Source: Virgibacillus sp. SK37
Lineage (GTDB): Bacteria; Bacillota; Bacilli; Bacillales; Amphibacillaceae
NCBI RefSeq assembly: GCF_000725285.1
Contig: NZ_CP007161.1
Coordinates: forward strand, 3,200,213 to 3,264,212
DNA length: 64,000 nucleotides
Reading direction: 5' to 3'
The translations under genes and the position numbers were made by a program. Under the pieces are notes generated by a model. It was given only the letters and a program-made list of their open reading frames with translations. It was not told the DNA's origin and searched no databases. This document shows positions 26,408 to 35,016 of this stretch, one piece after another; within the stretch, counting starts at the first letter, position 1; each line of letters starts with the position of its first letter.

Positions 26408-26845
26408 TTAATTCACCTCATCAAAAATACGAATTATTTCTTCCTTTGATGTACTTTTCACTAGACTTTCAATATTATCTTCTTCTGAAAGAACAATCGC
26501 AATTTTAGAAAGTACTTCCAGATGCTCGTCACCTTTACCTGCGATTCCGACAAGAATCTTAACAGTATTTCCATCACCAAAACTCACGCCTTCTGGAGTG
26601 ATTACAACAGATATCCCTGTTTCAATGACTTCATCTTTAGAATCTTCCGTGCCATGTGGGATGGCTACAAAATTCCCCATAAACGTGGAAGTTACTTCCT
26701 CGCGCTCCAGCATTTTTTCTACATAATTTGGCTGTACATATCCATTTGCCACTAGAATTTCGCCTGTGTAACGGATCGCTTCCTCTTTATTCTTAAATTG
26801 CGCATTTAATTTGATATTTTCCATGCTTAAAATTTCTTTCGTCAT
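26408..26845 (-). CDS. mtlF: Mannitol PTS EIIA component
   Basis: Cytoplasmic phosphocarrier that takes phosphate from HPr and passes it to the EIIB domain of MtlA. 145 residues. The phosphorylated His lies in NFVAIPHGTEDSKDEV. I chose the ATG at 26845 with AAAAAGGAG upstream; the in-frame GTG at 26857 overlaps that site. It lies between mtlR and mtlD. Confidence 0.95.
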   Translation of the reverse strand: MTKEILSMENIKLNAQFKNKEEAIRYTGEILVANGYVQPNYVEKMLEREEVTSTFMGNFVAIPHGTEDSKDEVIETGISVVITPEGVSFGDGNTVKILVGIAGKGDEHLEVLSKIAIVLSEEDNIESLVKSTSKEEIIRIFDEVN

Positions 26846-26863
26846 TACGTGATGCACTCCTTT

Positions 26864-28960
26864 TTAAGCTTTTTGTTGAATAAAATTAAAAAACTGCTCC
26901 GATAAGTACTCTCTTATCTCTGTTTCCTTACCACTCTCAAAGAGACGAGTTATGCTATCACTCTGAATAAGAAGACTACTTAAAAAACTTAATACTTCTA
27001 AGCTTTCCTGTTCTATTTCCTTTGGGGCAAGCATGAGAAGGATGCGTGTAATAGATTGATCACTTCCATCCATTCCCTTTACTGTAACTGCTTCCTTTAG
27101 GGCGTATACTGTAAAGCTCGCTTTATCTATTGCATCGTCCCGGGTATGGTATAAGGCAAGAGATTTATCAGGAATACCAAGTCCACTAATCTGTTCCCTT
27201 TCAATTAACTTTTGAATAACCTTTTTTTCATCTGTGATGACTTTTTCATCTGCAAGCTGTTTACAAGCCTTCTCTAAAACATTCAATAATGATGCCTTTT
27301 CTGGAAGATGGGTTATTCGAAAAGCATCTAATAAACGGATAGTGATCCCCGAATACTTTTGCATGACAGTTAGCTTCTCGGTATAAGCATTTGATTGTTC
27401 TCCTTTTTCCTGTTGCGGCTTCTTTTTGTTTATCTTTTGAAGCTTTTGCTTTCGCACCCACCTTTTAATACGTTCCACTTCGTCCTGCTGTAGCATTGGT
27501 GATACTAAAATATAGTCGTTTTCATCCTCTTTTAATGGAATGGTCGAAACAACCAAATCATAACCAGCCTTTATATCCTCTACTTCAAACATGGAGCGAT
27601 TGTCGACCTGTTTGATTTCGGGTATCTTTTGCATAAGCCGACTTGCCAAAATCTTTGCTGTTCCAATTCCACTTGAGCAAATAACCAGTGCACGCAGATC
27701 AACTTCCCATTCTCCGGAAAGCAATGCTGAGGCAAAATGAAGCACCAAATAGCCTATTTCATCGTCTGGAAAGTCTACTTCAGGGAAAAGCTCTGTAACA
27801 GCTTCCTTTATTAATTCAAATAGATCTTCATAATCTGTGACAATTTCCTCAAGCATTGGGTTTTTTATATTCATACCTTGCTTAATTCGATAAACTGCCG
27901 GCTTTAAATGGGTAACTAAATCATTTAACAGCGAGAAGTTTTCTGATAGACCCACATGGAGACGATGACTGACATACGAGATTAATTCTTTAGCGATATA
28001 AGCGGTATCCATACTTGAATCCTCTATCATATAATTTTGCTCTACACGAAGTTTAGCTCCCATCAGATGCATCGTAATATAGCCTATCTCATCATTTGGT
28101 ATATATAGATGTAAGCTCTGCTCCAGCCTGCGAATTAATTGACTTGCTGTGGAGAACTCGTTTGTTGTACGAAGCTCTTCCAAGTATTTTGGATCAAACT
28201 TTATATGATCCCCTTTTTCTAAACGCTGTACTGCAAGAGCTAAATGAACAACGAGCGCAATATAGGCACTATCCGCCAAGTTGGGTAAAAGTTTACCAAC
28301 AACTTGTTGAACCTCTTCTTCAATCCGTTCCAGCTTCTGCGGATTAACAAGACCAAGCAGCCGATTGGATATACTATTTTGTGGGGAGCTCGATTGTTTA
28401 TTAAGCGTCTCTTTTGCCATTGTTATATATTCATATGGATCAAGGAAATCAGCTATAAAACTACTGATCGCTTTTCTTTTAGCAGCTTCCGTACCTTCCA
28501 GTTCTACTCCTAGCCCACGCTTCCGATAAACCCGCAATCCGTATTTATTCAAATGTTCCTCCATTTGATCAAGGTCATGGCTGATCGTCGCATTTGTTAC
28601 GTTCAACTCGTTAGCAAAAGTAAATAATTTAACAGGTTCATCTGCTTCAAAAAGGATGAGGAATATAATCGCATGTCTTTCCTCTATGGTGTAATCGGTT
28701 TGCTCTAAGCTGGCAATGGTTGCTTGCAATCTGTGAATATTTTCTTCCTGCCCAGAAAGCTTTATACCTATTCCTTGCTTTCTGTTTAATTGCAAATTAA
28801 ATTTAGCAACGGTTGTTTCGACCTGATTTAAGTCCCGATGTGCTGTACGATCACTGATATTCAGCAACTTTGCCAGCTCTTTCACCTTTACTTCGCCTCT
28901 TGCGTCCAATAAAATCGACAGCAATTTGCGTTCCCTAGATGCTATATACAGCTTACCCAC
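26864..28960 (-). CDS. mtlR: Transcriptional activator of the mannitol operon, PRD family
   Basis: DNA-binding activator controlled by PTS phosphorylation, 698 residues as listed. Order: N-terminal helix-turn-helix domains (ELAKLLNISDRTAHRDLNQV, then NELNVTNATISHDLDQM), two PRD domains with histidines (YIALVVHLAL, GYITMHLMGAK, LVTHLKPAVYR, GYLVLHFASAL), an EIIB-like domain with ALVICSSGIGTAKI, and a C-terminal EIIA-like domain with LALYHTRDDAI. Start: the GTG at 28960 overlaps its own GGGGAGG. The CTG at 28951 is eight bases after that site and would give a protein starting (M)YIASRERKLL, the usual MtlR opening, so it is probably the true start. It sits between mtlA and mtlF. Confidence 0.93.
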   Translation of the reverse strand: MGKLYIASRERKLLSILLDARGEVKVKELAKLLNISDRTAHRDLNQVETTVAKFNLQLNRKQGIGIKLSGQEENIHRLQATIASLEQTDYTIEERHAIIFLILFEADEPVKLFTFANELNVTNATISHDLDQMEEHLNKYGLRVYRKRGLGVELEGTEAAKRKAISSFIADFLDPYEYITMAKETLNKQSSSPQNSISNRLLGLVNPQKLERIEEEVQQVVGKLLPNLADSAYIALVVHLALAVQRLEKGDHIKFDPKYLEELRTTNEFSTASQLIRRLEQSLHLYIPNDEIGYITMHLMGAKLRVEQNYMIEDSSMDTAYIAKELISYVSHRLHVGLSENFSLLNDLVTHLKPAVYRIKQGMNIKNPMLEEIVTDYEDLFELIKEAVTELFPEVDFPDDEIGYLVLHFASALLSGEWEVDLRALVICSSGIGTAKILASRLMQKIPEIKQVDNRSMFEVEDIKAGYDLVVSTIPLKEDENDYILVSPMLQQDEVERIKRWVRKQKLQKINKKKPQQEKGEQSNAYTEKLTVMQKYSGITIRLLDAFRITHLPEKASLLNVLEKACKQLADEKVITDEKKVIQKLIEREQISGLGIPDKSLALYHTRDDAIDKASFTVYALKEAVTVKGMDGSDQSITRILLMLAPKEIEQESLEVLSFLSSLLIQSDSITRLFESGKETEIREYLSEQFFNFIQQKA

Positions 28961-28985
28961 CTCCCCTCTTAAACAAATTCAAACT

Positions 28986-30407
28986 TTATTTAAAACGGTT
29001 CACTAAGTCGTCATATGCAGGACTATTTAAGAAGTTCTCTACGGAAATATGTTCTGCTTCCGGCATTTTGTCTTTTGCTCTTGTAGTCAAATCCTTATGG
29101 GTGATGACAATATCGGCATCTTCAGGAATGTCATTTATCGCCTTGTTTGTTACGGCAATATCGATATCAGCTTTTTTAAATTTGTTCTTCAATAACGAAG
29201 CACCCATTGCACTAGAGCCCATACCGGCATCACAGGCAAAGATAATTTTATCGACATTATCATTTGATTTTTTAACAACCTGTTGTTCCTCTTGTTCCGT
29301 GTTAGCGAACGTTCCTGCTACGGAGCTCTTCTTCCCTTTCATTTCTTCCATTTTACCAGCTGCAGCAGTCAAATCCGCTTCTTCTGTTTTGCTTGTCTTT
29401 AAGATAATTGCAGCGATTAGGAATGAAACTGCTGTCGCGATGATCACACTTAATATAACTCCGACATAGCTCCCCTTCTCTGTCATTGCAAGGACGGCAA
29501 TAATACTTCCTGGAGAGGCAGGTGCACGTAACCCAGCATCAAACAAAGTCAATGTGAAGACACCACTAATTCCCCCACCAATAGCTGCTAATACAAGTGC
29601 AGGCTTCATTAGCACATATGGGAAGTAAATTTCATGAATACCACCAACAAAGTGGATTAACGCTGCTCCTGGTGCAGAGCTCTTCGACATACCTTTCCCG
29701 AAAATAGTAAATGCTAATAAAATTCCTAATCCAGGTCCTGGGTTTGCTTCTAATAAGAACAGGATGGACTTTCCAGTTTCTGAAGCCTGTTCGATTCCAA
29801 TTGGACTTAAAATACCGTGATTGATTGCATTATTTAAGAACAGAATTTTCGCTGGTTCAATAATGATGTTTGCCAGCGGAATTAATCCAGCACCAATAAT
29901 TGCTTCTACTCCTGCTGCCAGAATTTGATTCAACGATTCTACGACTGGTCCAATTCCAAGCGAAGCTGCAATAGCTAAGAATGCCGCCAAAATCCCAGCT
30001 GAAAAGTTATTATATAGCATTTCAAAGCCTGAACGAATTTTATCAAGGAACAATTGGTCCACTTTTTTAATCAAATAACCACCAAGTGGCCCCATAACCA
30101 TAGCACCTAAAAACATAGGTATCTCTGCGCCAACGATAACTCCCATCGTCGCAGTTGCACCTACAACTCCACCACGAATATCATATACAATTCGTCCACC
30201 AGTAAAACCAATTAACAAAGGTAACAAGTAAGTGATCATTGGGCCAACTAACTCAGCCAGCTGCTTATTTGGCAACCAGCCATCCGGGATAAATAAGGCA
30301 GTAATAATCCCCCACGCAATAAATGCACCGATATTCGGCATAATCATACCACTTAAATAACTACCAAAGCGTTGAACCTTGGCACGAACCCCATTATTCT
30401 CAGCCAT
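28986..30407 (-). CDS. mtlA: Mannitol PTS EIICB component
   Basis: Membrane permease and phosphotransfer domain for mannitol, 473 residues, without a fused EIIA. The EIIC part (about residues 1-340) opens with VQRFGSYLSGMIMPNIGAF and has GIHEIYFPYVLMKP near the substrate site. The EIIB domain near the C-terminus carries the phosphocysteine in FACDAGMGSSAMGA. The ATG at 30407 follows AGGAGGG; an in-frame start 18 bases upstream overlaps that site. First gene of mtlA-mtlR-mtlF-mtlD. Confidence 0.97.
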   Translation of the reverse strand: MAENNGVRAKVQRFGSYLSGMIMPNIGAFIAWGIITALFIPDGWLPNKQLAELVGPMITYLLPLLIGFTGGRIVYDIRGGVVGATATMGVIVGAEIPMFLGAMVMGPLGGYLIKKVDQLFLDKIRSGFEMLYNNFSAGILAAFLAIAASLGIGPVVESLNQILAAGVEAIIGAGLIPLANIIIEPAKILFLNNAINHGILSPIGIEQASETGKSILFLLEANPGPGLGILLAFTIFGKGMSKSSAPGAALIHFVGGIHEIYFPYVLMKPALVLAAIGGGISGVFTLTLFDAGLRAPASPGSIIAVLAMTEKGSYVGVILSVIIATAVSFLIAAIILKTSKTEEADLTAAAGKMEEMKGKKSSVAGTFANTEQEEQQVVKKSNDNVDKIIFACDAGMGSSAMGASLLKNKFKKADIDIAVTNKAINDIPEDADIVITHKDLTTRAKDKMPEAEHISVENFLNSPAYDDLVNRFK

Positions 30408-30573
30408 AAAAACCCTCCTAATCATTAATAATTTGATTTATTATTGCTATAATTAAATTTTATACAGTTCATATGGCTATAACAATATAATCTAAACTCC
30501 ATTTTGGCATATGTATTACTGCCATATTTTTATTTGTGATGGTGTTGGGTAAGCTGTTTTGTTGTGGGAGTGG

Positions 30574-30895
30574 CTCTCATATTGCACGGCGCTCTATCAT
30601 ACGGGGTGTTAGGTCTCTCATTTGGATGAAGCGTTCTCTCGTATGAGGGCACGCCTGTCTCATATGGGTGGCGGGCTCTCTCATATTCCGAGCGGCTCTC
30701 TCATTTGGGTTGCGGTGTCTCTCATATTCTGGCCGGCTCTCTCATTTGGGTGGCGGGGGCTCTCATATTCCGGGCGCCTCTCTCATTTGGGCGCCTGGGT
30801 CTCTCATATTCTGGGCGCCTCTCTCATTTGGGCGCCTGGGTTTCTCATATTCTGGGCGCCTCTCTCATTTGGATAGTGCGGGCTCTCATCCCGGA
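30574..30895 (+). repeat. 41-bp (20+21) tandem repeat array, family B (array 2)
   Basis: Seventeen CTCTCAT-type cores, ending at 30580, 30600, 30621, 30642, 30663, 30684, 30704, 30725, 30745, 30766, 30786, 30807, 30827, 30848, 30868 and 30889 among others. The spacing is 20 or 21 and alternates strictly over the last ten. Cores are followed alternately by ATTCYGGGCG and TTGGGCGCC, giving a 41-bp dimer. Same family as the array after galM. It fills the gap between the divergent mtlA and yjbQ genes and is strongly GC-richer than both. The open frames across it are repeat artefacts. Confidence 0.9.
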
Positions 30896-30997
30896 GATGT
30901 GACATCACTTTTCGCTTTCGCCAGTTTAATTATTTGTAGAATGGTTACATATATACTGGACATAACAATAAAATTATTAACTGAAAGGAAGTTATAC

Positions 30998-31402
30998 ATG
31001 AACAAAGAATTTCATATTCAAACACACTCGCATTCTGAGATGTTGGATATTACACATGAAATCGAGGGATGGGTAAAGGAACAAGGTATTCAGGAAGGCA
31101 TTGCAATTGTTTCCTCTCTTCATACTACAGCTGGAATTACTGTAAATGAAAATGCGGATCCGGATGTAAAAACAGATATGCTGATGCGCCTTGATAAGAC
31201 CTACCCATGGACACATCCACAAGACAAGCATGCAGAAGGAAATACGGCTGCACATCTTAAAACAAGCACAGTTGGTCATGCTCAGATGTTAATTATTTCA
31301 GAGGGAGAGCTGGTGCTTGGCACATGGCAAGGCGTGTACTTTTGTGAATTTGATGGACCTCGTCATCGTAAATACCATGTAAAAGTTATCGCTGACAAAT
31401 AA
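30998..31402 (+). CDS. YjbQ (UPF0047) family protein
   Basis: A 134-residue protein of the YjbQ/UPF0047 family; members from some organisms have weak thiamine-phosphate synthase activity, but the physiological role is unsettled. Conserved features are [19 protein letters not shown] with the family His, and [22 protein letters not shown] chose the ATG at 30998 after GAAAGGAAG; the open frame extending back to 30668 is translated repeat array. A terminator follows. Not obviously linked to its neighbours. Confidence 0.93.
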   Translation: MNKEFHIQTHSHSEMLDITHEIEGWVKEQGIQEGIAIVSSLHTTAGITVNENADPDVKTDMLMRLDKTYPWTHPQDKHAEGNTAAHLKTSTVGHAQMLIISEGELVLGTWQGVYFCEFDGPRHRKYHVKVIADK

Positions 31403-31506
31403 AATTAAGCTGTGACTAAATATGTCATTTCCCGGGAAATAATTTGCAGGATAGTGTCTAAATTTCCCTGTGGTAATTTTATATAAGGCTAACCAATCAC
31501 TCTGTC

Positions 31507-31542
31507 GCAATTAATCAAACGCTTGATTAATTGCTTTTTTTT
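31507..31542 (+). terminator. Terminator after yjbQ-family gene
   Basis: GCAATTAATCAA and TTGATTAATTGC form a perfect 12-bp stem with a four-base loop followed by eight T residues. Confidence 0.88.
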
Positions 31543-31647
31543 GCTCTTCAAATAAAACCCTAACTGAGTTGTATAACGTTTCAGCAAACACTATAATAGA
31601 TTAATAGATAAATTGGTAACTATTACTAGTTGAAACGAGTGAACCTG

Positions 31648-34600
31648 ATGAAGTCCTTTTCGATAAAAAAACTTATTCTTCTACTAATCATGCTTATTTT
31701 CATATTAACTTGTTTTCGCATAATGTGGATAATGTATTATCAACCAAGTCATGAAGTACATGCTACTGATGGCTTGTTGGATTTATCAGAAATCAATCTG
31801 GTCCCTTCAGAAACAGTTTCTCTTGATGGAGAATGGGACTTTTATCCAAACCGCCTTCTTTCTCCTACTCTTATTTCAGACGATAATAATTTAAAACAAA
31901 TATCCATGATGGTACCAGGCACATGGAATCTTAATTCCGAAAATAAAGATAACATTCATTATGGCACCTATCACTTAAAGATTATTTTACCTAAAGCACT
32001 GGAAGAGCAAGAATTATACGGACTTAGAATAAAAGATATTTCCTCTGCCTACCGTGTATATGCCCATGATGATTTAATTTTAGAAACCGGAATACCATCA
32101 AGAGAAGAAGCTAGCTATAAATCAAAGCCTGGCACCTATAAGGCTACTGTTTCGACATCTTCTAATGAGGTTGACTTACTTATTCAGGTCGCAAACTTTG
32201 AAAATTTCCAACCTGGAGGTATACCTTTTTCTATTGATTTTGGCCTGAATAAAACAATAATCAATCAAATTTATTTTTCAAGAATACTTCAAACCTCTAT
32301 AGTTGTACTTTTGATCCTCCACAGTATATATGCATTATCTTTGTACCTTACTAGCAGACAAACCACCAAGAAAGAATTATTATACTTTGGCCTTCTTCTT
32401 GTTTTTGGTGCTTTGAGTATTTTAGTAGATGAAGATAAACTATTGATTCAACCTTTTACAATTGATAGCGCGTTGGCATATCAACTACTTTACTTCTCTT
32501 TTGCTGGCGTTCTGTTTTTCATGCTTCAATTTGTAAAACATGTATTTCATTTAAAGAGCGTTATGTTCCGAAGCCTTTTTATTTTATATCCTTTATCTGT
32601 TCTTGCTTTAATTATTCTTCCTGAAGGTGGCCTGCCTTATGTGGGTTACACTATTATGTTATTAAATGTAGTTTCTTACACGTATATAACTATTCTTGTG
32701 ATTAAATTATTGAAAAAAGGAAACATAGATGCTTTTTATATTTTAATAGCAAATATAGTAAACTTCTTTAATGTGTTATGGGGTGTTGCTATTAATTTGA
32801 ATTTATTTGATATTCCATATTATCCTGTTGATTTTCTAGTTGGAATTGTTGCCATTGGTGGTTTGTTATTAAGCAGATACAATCGAACTGTCCAATTAAA
32901 TGAGCTACAGAAAGCGGAACTACTTCGAGCTGATAAGAAGAAGGATGAGTTCTTAGCACATACTTCGCATGAGTTACGAAATCCATTACATGGAATAATT
33001 ACAATTGCCCAATCAATTCTACATAATAAGTCGGAGCAGTTATCTGAAGAAAATAAAAGTTATCTAAGTTTATTAGTACGTATTGGAAAACAAATGAAGT
33101 TTACATTGAATGATTTACTCGACATGTCTAAGCTGAAGGATAAACATATTGAACTAAATAAACAGCCAACAAATTTATCCTCCGTTTCGTCAGGTGTTAT
33201 CGACATTGTTTCCTTTATGACGGATGGAAAAAAACTTGATATTATAAATAAAATAGAAAGTGACTTTCCACTTGTGCTGGCTGATAAAAATAGGATAACG
33301 CAAATTATTTTTAACTTACTTCATAATGCCGTTAAATATACGGAAGAAGGTAACATTACCATTACAGCTACCTCTACAAAAACGTGGGCAACTATTACTA
33401 TCCGTGATACTGGCATTGGCATTAGCGATGAAGAGCAAGCAGCTATCTTCAACCCTTACTCACAAGGCAGTGATATACGAAATTACAAAGAAGAGGGAAT
33501 TGGACTGGGTCTTTCCATAAGTAAACAACTGATTGAACTGCATGGAGGCAGTATTGGAGTTACATCTGTCTTAGAAAAAGGATCTTCTTTTACATTTACC
33601 CTTCCACTTGCAAAGAGTATGCCAATGAATGAGGATGAGAATGAAGAAGAAGTAGCTGCGGTAGTGGACTCGAATACATCCGTTTTACAAGCTCCACGTA
33701 AAAAGGAAACGACTACACATGCGACCTCCAATGTGCTAATTGTGGATGATGACCCTGTTAACCTGAAAATCTTACGTAAGTTGCTTGATGAAAATTACCA
33801 CCTTGGTACTGCAAGGAATGGCGAAGAGGCTCTAGACCGTCTAACAGACAAACAATGGGATTTAATTATTTCAGATGTAATGATGCCAAATATGTCCGGA
33901 TATCAGCTAACAAGAGAAATACGAAAACAGTATACAGTGTCAGAGTTACCTATCTTATTACTAACAGCGCGCAACCAGACAGAGGATATTCATACAGCAT
34001 TTGATGCAGGTGCGAATGATTATATCGCCAAACCTGTAGATGGGGTCGAATTACTTTCTCGAGTGAAATCCTTAATTGATCTAAAAGTTTCTATTCATGA
34101 ACATCTGCGCATGGAGGCGGCTTTATTACAAGCGCAGATCCGGCCACATTTTCTTTTTAATACATTAAACACGATTGCATCACTAAGTGAAGTGGATACA
34201 ACTAGAATGACAAAACTATTAAACCAATTCGGTAATTATTTACGCAGGAGTTTTGATATTAAAAATGTTGACACACTTATTTCTCTGCAGGAAGAATTAG
34301 AAATAGTTAAATCATATGTATATATTGAAACAGAACGATTTGGTGAGCGCTTAGCTGTGGAATGGAATGTAGAGAACGTCGCAGACATACGTATACCTCC
34401 TTTAACAATACAGCCGCTTGTCGAAAATGCAATTCAACATGGCATCTTACCACGCCCTATTGGCGGATGCGTTTATATTACTGTAGCGGTTCATTCTAAT
34501 CATGCCATTGTTTCTGTTGCTGATGATGGTGTAGGAATGGAACAAAAGGTTGTTGATCAACTTCTTCAAAAAAGTTCAAATCAGTCTAGGGGAATAGGGA

Positions 34601-34710
34601 TGGCTAATACAAATCTTCGACTAAAGAAACTATTTGGAATAGGATTGCAAATTGAATCAAAGATAAATGAGGGCACACGCATTCAATTTACCATCCCATT
34701 GAATAAATAA
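31648..34710 (+). CDS. Hybrid sensor kinase: 7TMR-DISM sensor, HisKA kinase, receiver and second LytS-like kinase
   Basis: Membrane protein of 1020 residues. An N-terminal anchor is followed by an extracellular jelly-roll domain (VSLDGEWDFYPNRLL ... MVPGTWN, 7TMR-DISMED2 type), then seven transmembrane segments (about 205-400). Then HisKA with H441 in HTSHELRNPLHG, an ATPase domain (NLLHNAVKYTEEG, DTGIGI, GLGLSISKQL), a receiver with D743 in ISDVMMPNMSG, and a second kinase of the LytS/YesM class with H834 in IRPHFLFNTLN and its own ATPase motifs (VENAIQHGI, DDGVGM, GIGMANT). The ATG at 31648 is preferred over TTG 31630 and GTG 31639, though no start has a strong ribosome binding site. Next to the adhesin; probably signals to the SARP-type regulator at 43123. 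Confidence 0.92.
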   Translation: MKSFSIKKLILLLIMLIFILTCFRIMWIMYYQPSHEVHATDGLLDLSEINLVPSETVSLDGEWDFYPNRLLSPTLISDDNNLKQISMMVPGTWNLNSENKDNIHYGTYHLKIILPKALEEQELYGLRIKDISSAYRVYAHDDLILETGIPSREEASYKSKPGTYKATVSTSSNEVDLLIQVANFENFQPGGIPFSIDFGLNKTIINQIYFSRILQTSIVVLLILHSIYALSLYLTSRQTTKKELLYFGLLLVFGALSILVDEDKLLIQPFTIDSALAYQLLYFSFAGVLFFMLQFVKHVFHLKSVMFRSLFILYPLSVLALIILPEGGLPYVGYTIMLLNVVSYTYITILVIKLLKKGNIDAFYILIANIVNFFNVLWGVAINLNLFDIPYYPVDFLVGIVAIGGLLLSRYNRTVQLNELQKAELLRADKKKDEFLAHTSHELRNPLHGIITIAQSILHNKSEQLSEENKSYLSLLVRIGKQMKFTLNDLLDMSKLKDKHIELNKQPTNLSSVSSGVIDIVSFMTDGKKLDIINKIESDFPLVLADKNRITQIIFNLLHNAVKYTEEGNITITATSTKTWATITIRDTGIGISDEEQAAIFNPYSQGSDIRNYKEEGIGLGLSISKQLIELHGGSIGVTSVLEKGSSFTFTLPLAKSMPMNEDENEEEVAAVVDSNTSVLQAPRKKETTTHATSNVLIVDDDPVNLKILRKLLDENYHLGTARNGEEALDRLTDKQWDLIISDVMMPNMSGYQLTREIRKQYTVSELPILLLTARNQTEDIHTAFDAGANDYIAKPVDGVELLSRVKSLIDLKVSIHEHLRMEAALLQAQIRPHFLFNTLNTIASLSEVDTTRMTKLLNQFGNYLRRSFDIKNVDTLISLQEELEIVKSYVYIETERFGERLAVEWNVENVADIRIPPLTIQPLVENAIQHGILPRPIGGCVYITVAVHSNHAIVSVADDGVGMEQKVVDQLLQKSSNQSRGIGMANTNLRLKKLFGIGLQIESKINEGTRIQFTIPLNK

Positions 34711-34755
34711 AGGTGTTTATTGTGCAGCGAGTCAGTAAGCTTGATCTTCGACATT

Positions 34756-34910
34756 CGGAGGATTCCCGAGCTCTTCGGACGATTATTCCATCCTCCGGCG
34801 GGTTCCCTTGCTCTCCGGACGATTATTTCATCCTCCAGCGGATTCTTTTGCTCTCCGGGTGATTATTTCATCCTCCGGCGGATTCCCTTGCTCTCCGGAC
34901 GATTATTTTT
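34756..34910 (+). repeat. 40-bp (20+20) tandem repeat array, family C
   Basis: Four units of 40 bases starting at 34756, 34796, 34836 and 34876. Each has two 20-base halves: CGGCGGATTCCCTTGCTCTC and CGGACGATTATTTCATCCTC (consensus; the last half is cut after ATTATTTTT). It lies between the convergent ends of the hybrid kinase and adhesin genes, before their shared terminator. Sequence unrelated to families A and B, but with the same 20-base step. Confidence 0.9.
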
Positions 34911-34966
34911 GTCAGTGATTCGAAATTCCCCTTCTCTGCAAGAACTCCAACATTATAATAGAACCT

Positions 34967-35011
34967 AAAAAAGCGATCGCATACAGCTACAGTTGTATGC
35001 GATCGCTTTTT
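34967..35011. terminator. Bidirectional terminator between kinase and adhesin genes
   Basis: AAAAAGCGATCGCATACA pairs with TTGTATGCGATCGCTTTTT around a short loop. A long GC-containing stem with A and T runs on opposite sides serves both convergent genes. Confidence 0.9.
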
Positions 35012-35016
35012 AACTT

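Noticed and set aside
30574-30895. CRISPR array
   Set aside because: Only seven bases are well conserved per unit, the step is 20-21 bases, there are no 30-bp unique spacers, and no cas genes are nearby.
30622-30997. Open frames through the array and an N-terminal extension of the yjbQ-family gene
   Set aside because: The extension is translated repeat. The ATG at 30998 has a good ribosome binding site and matches the family start.
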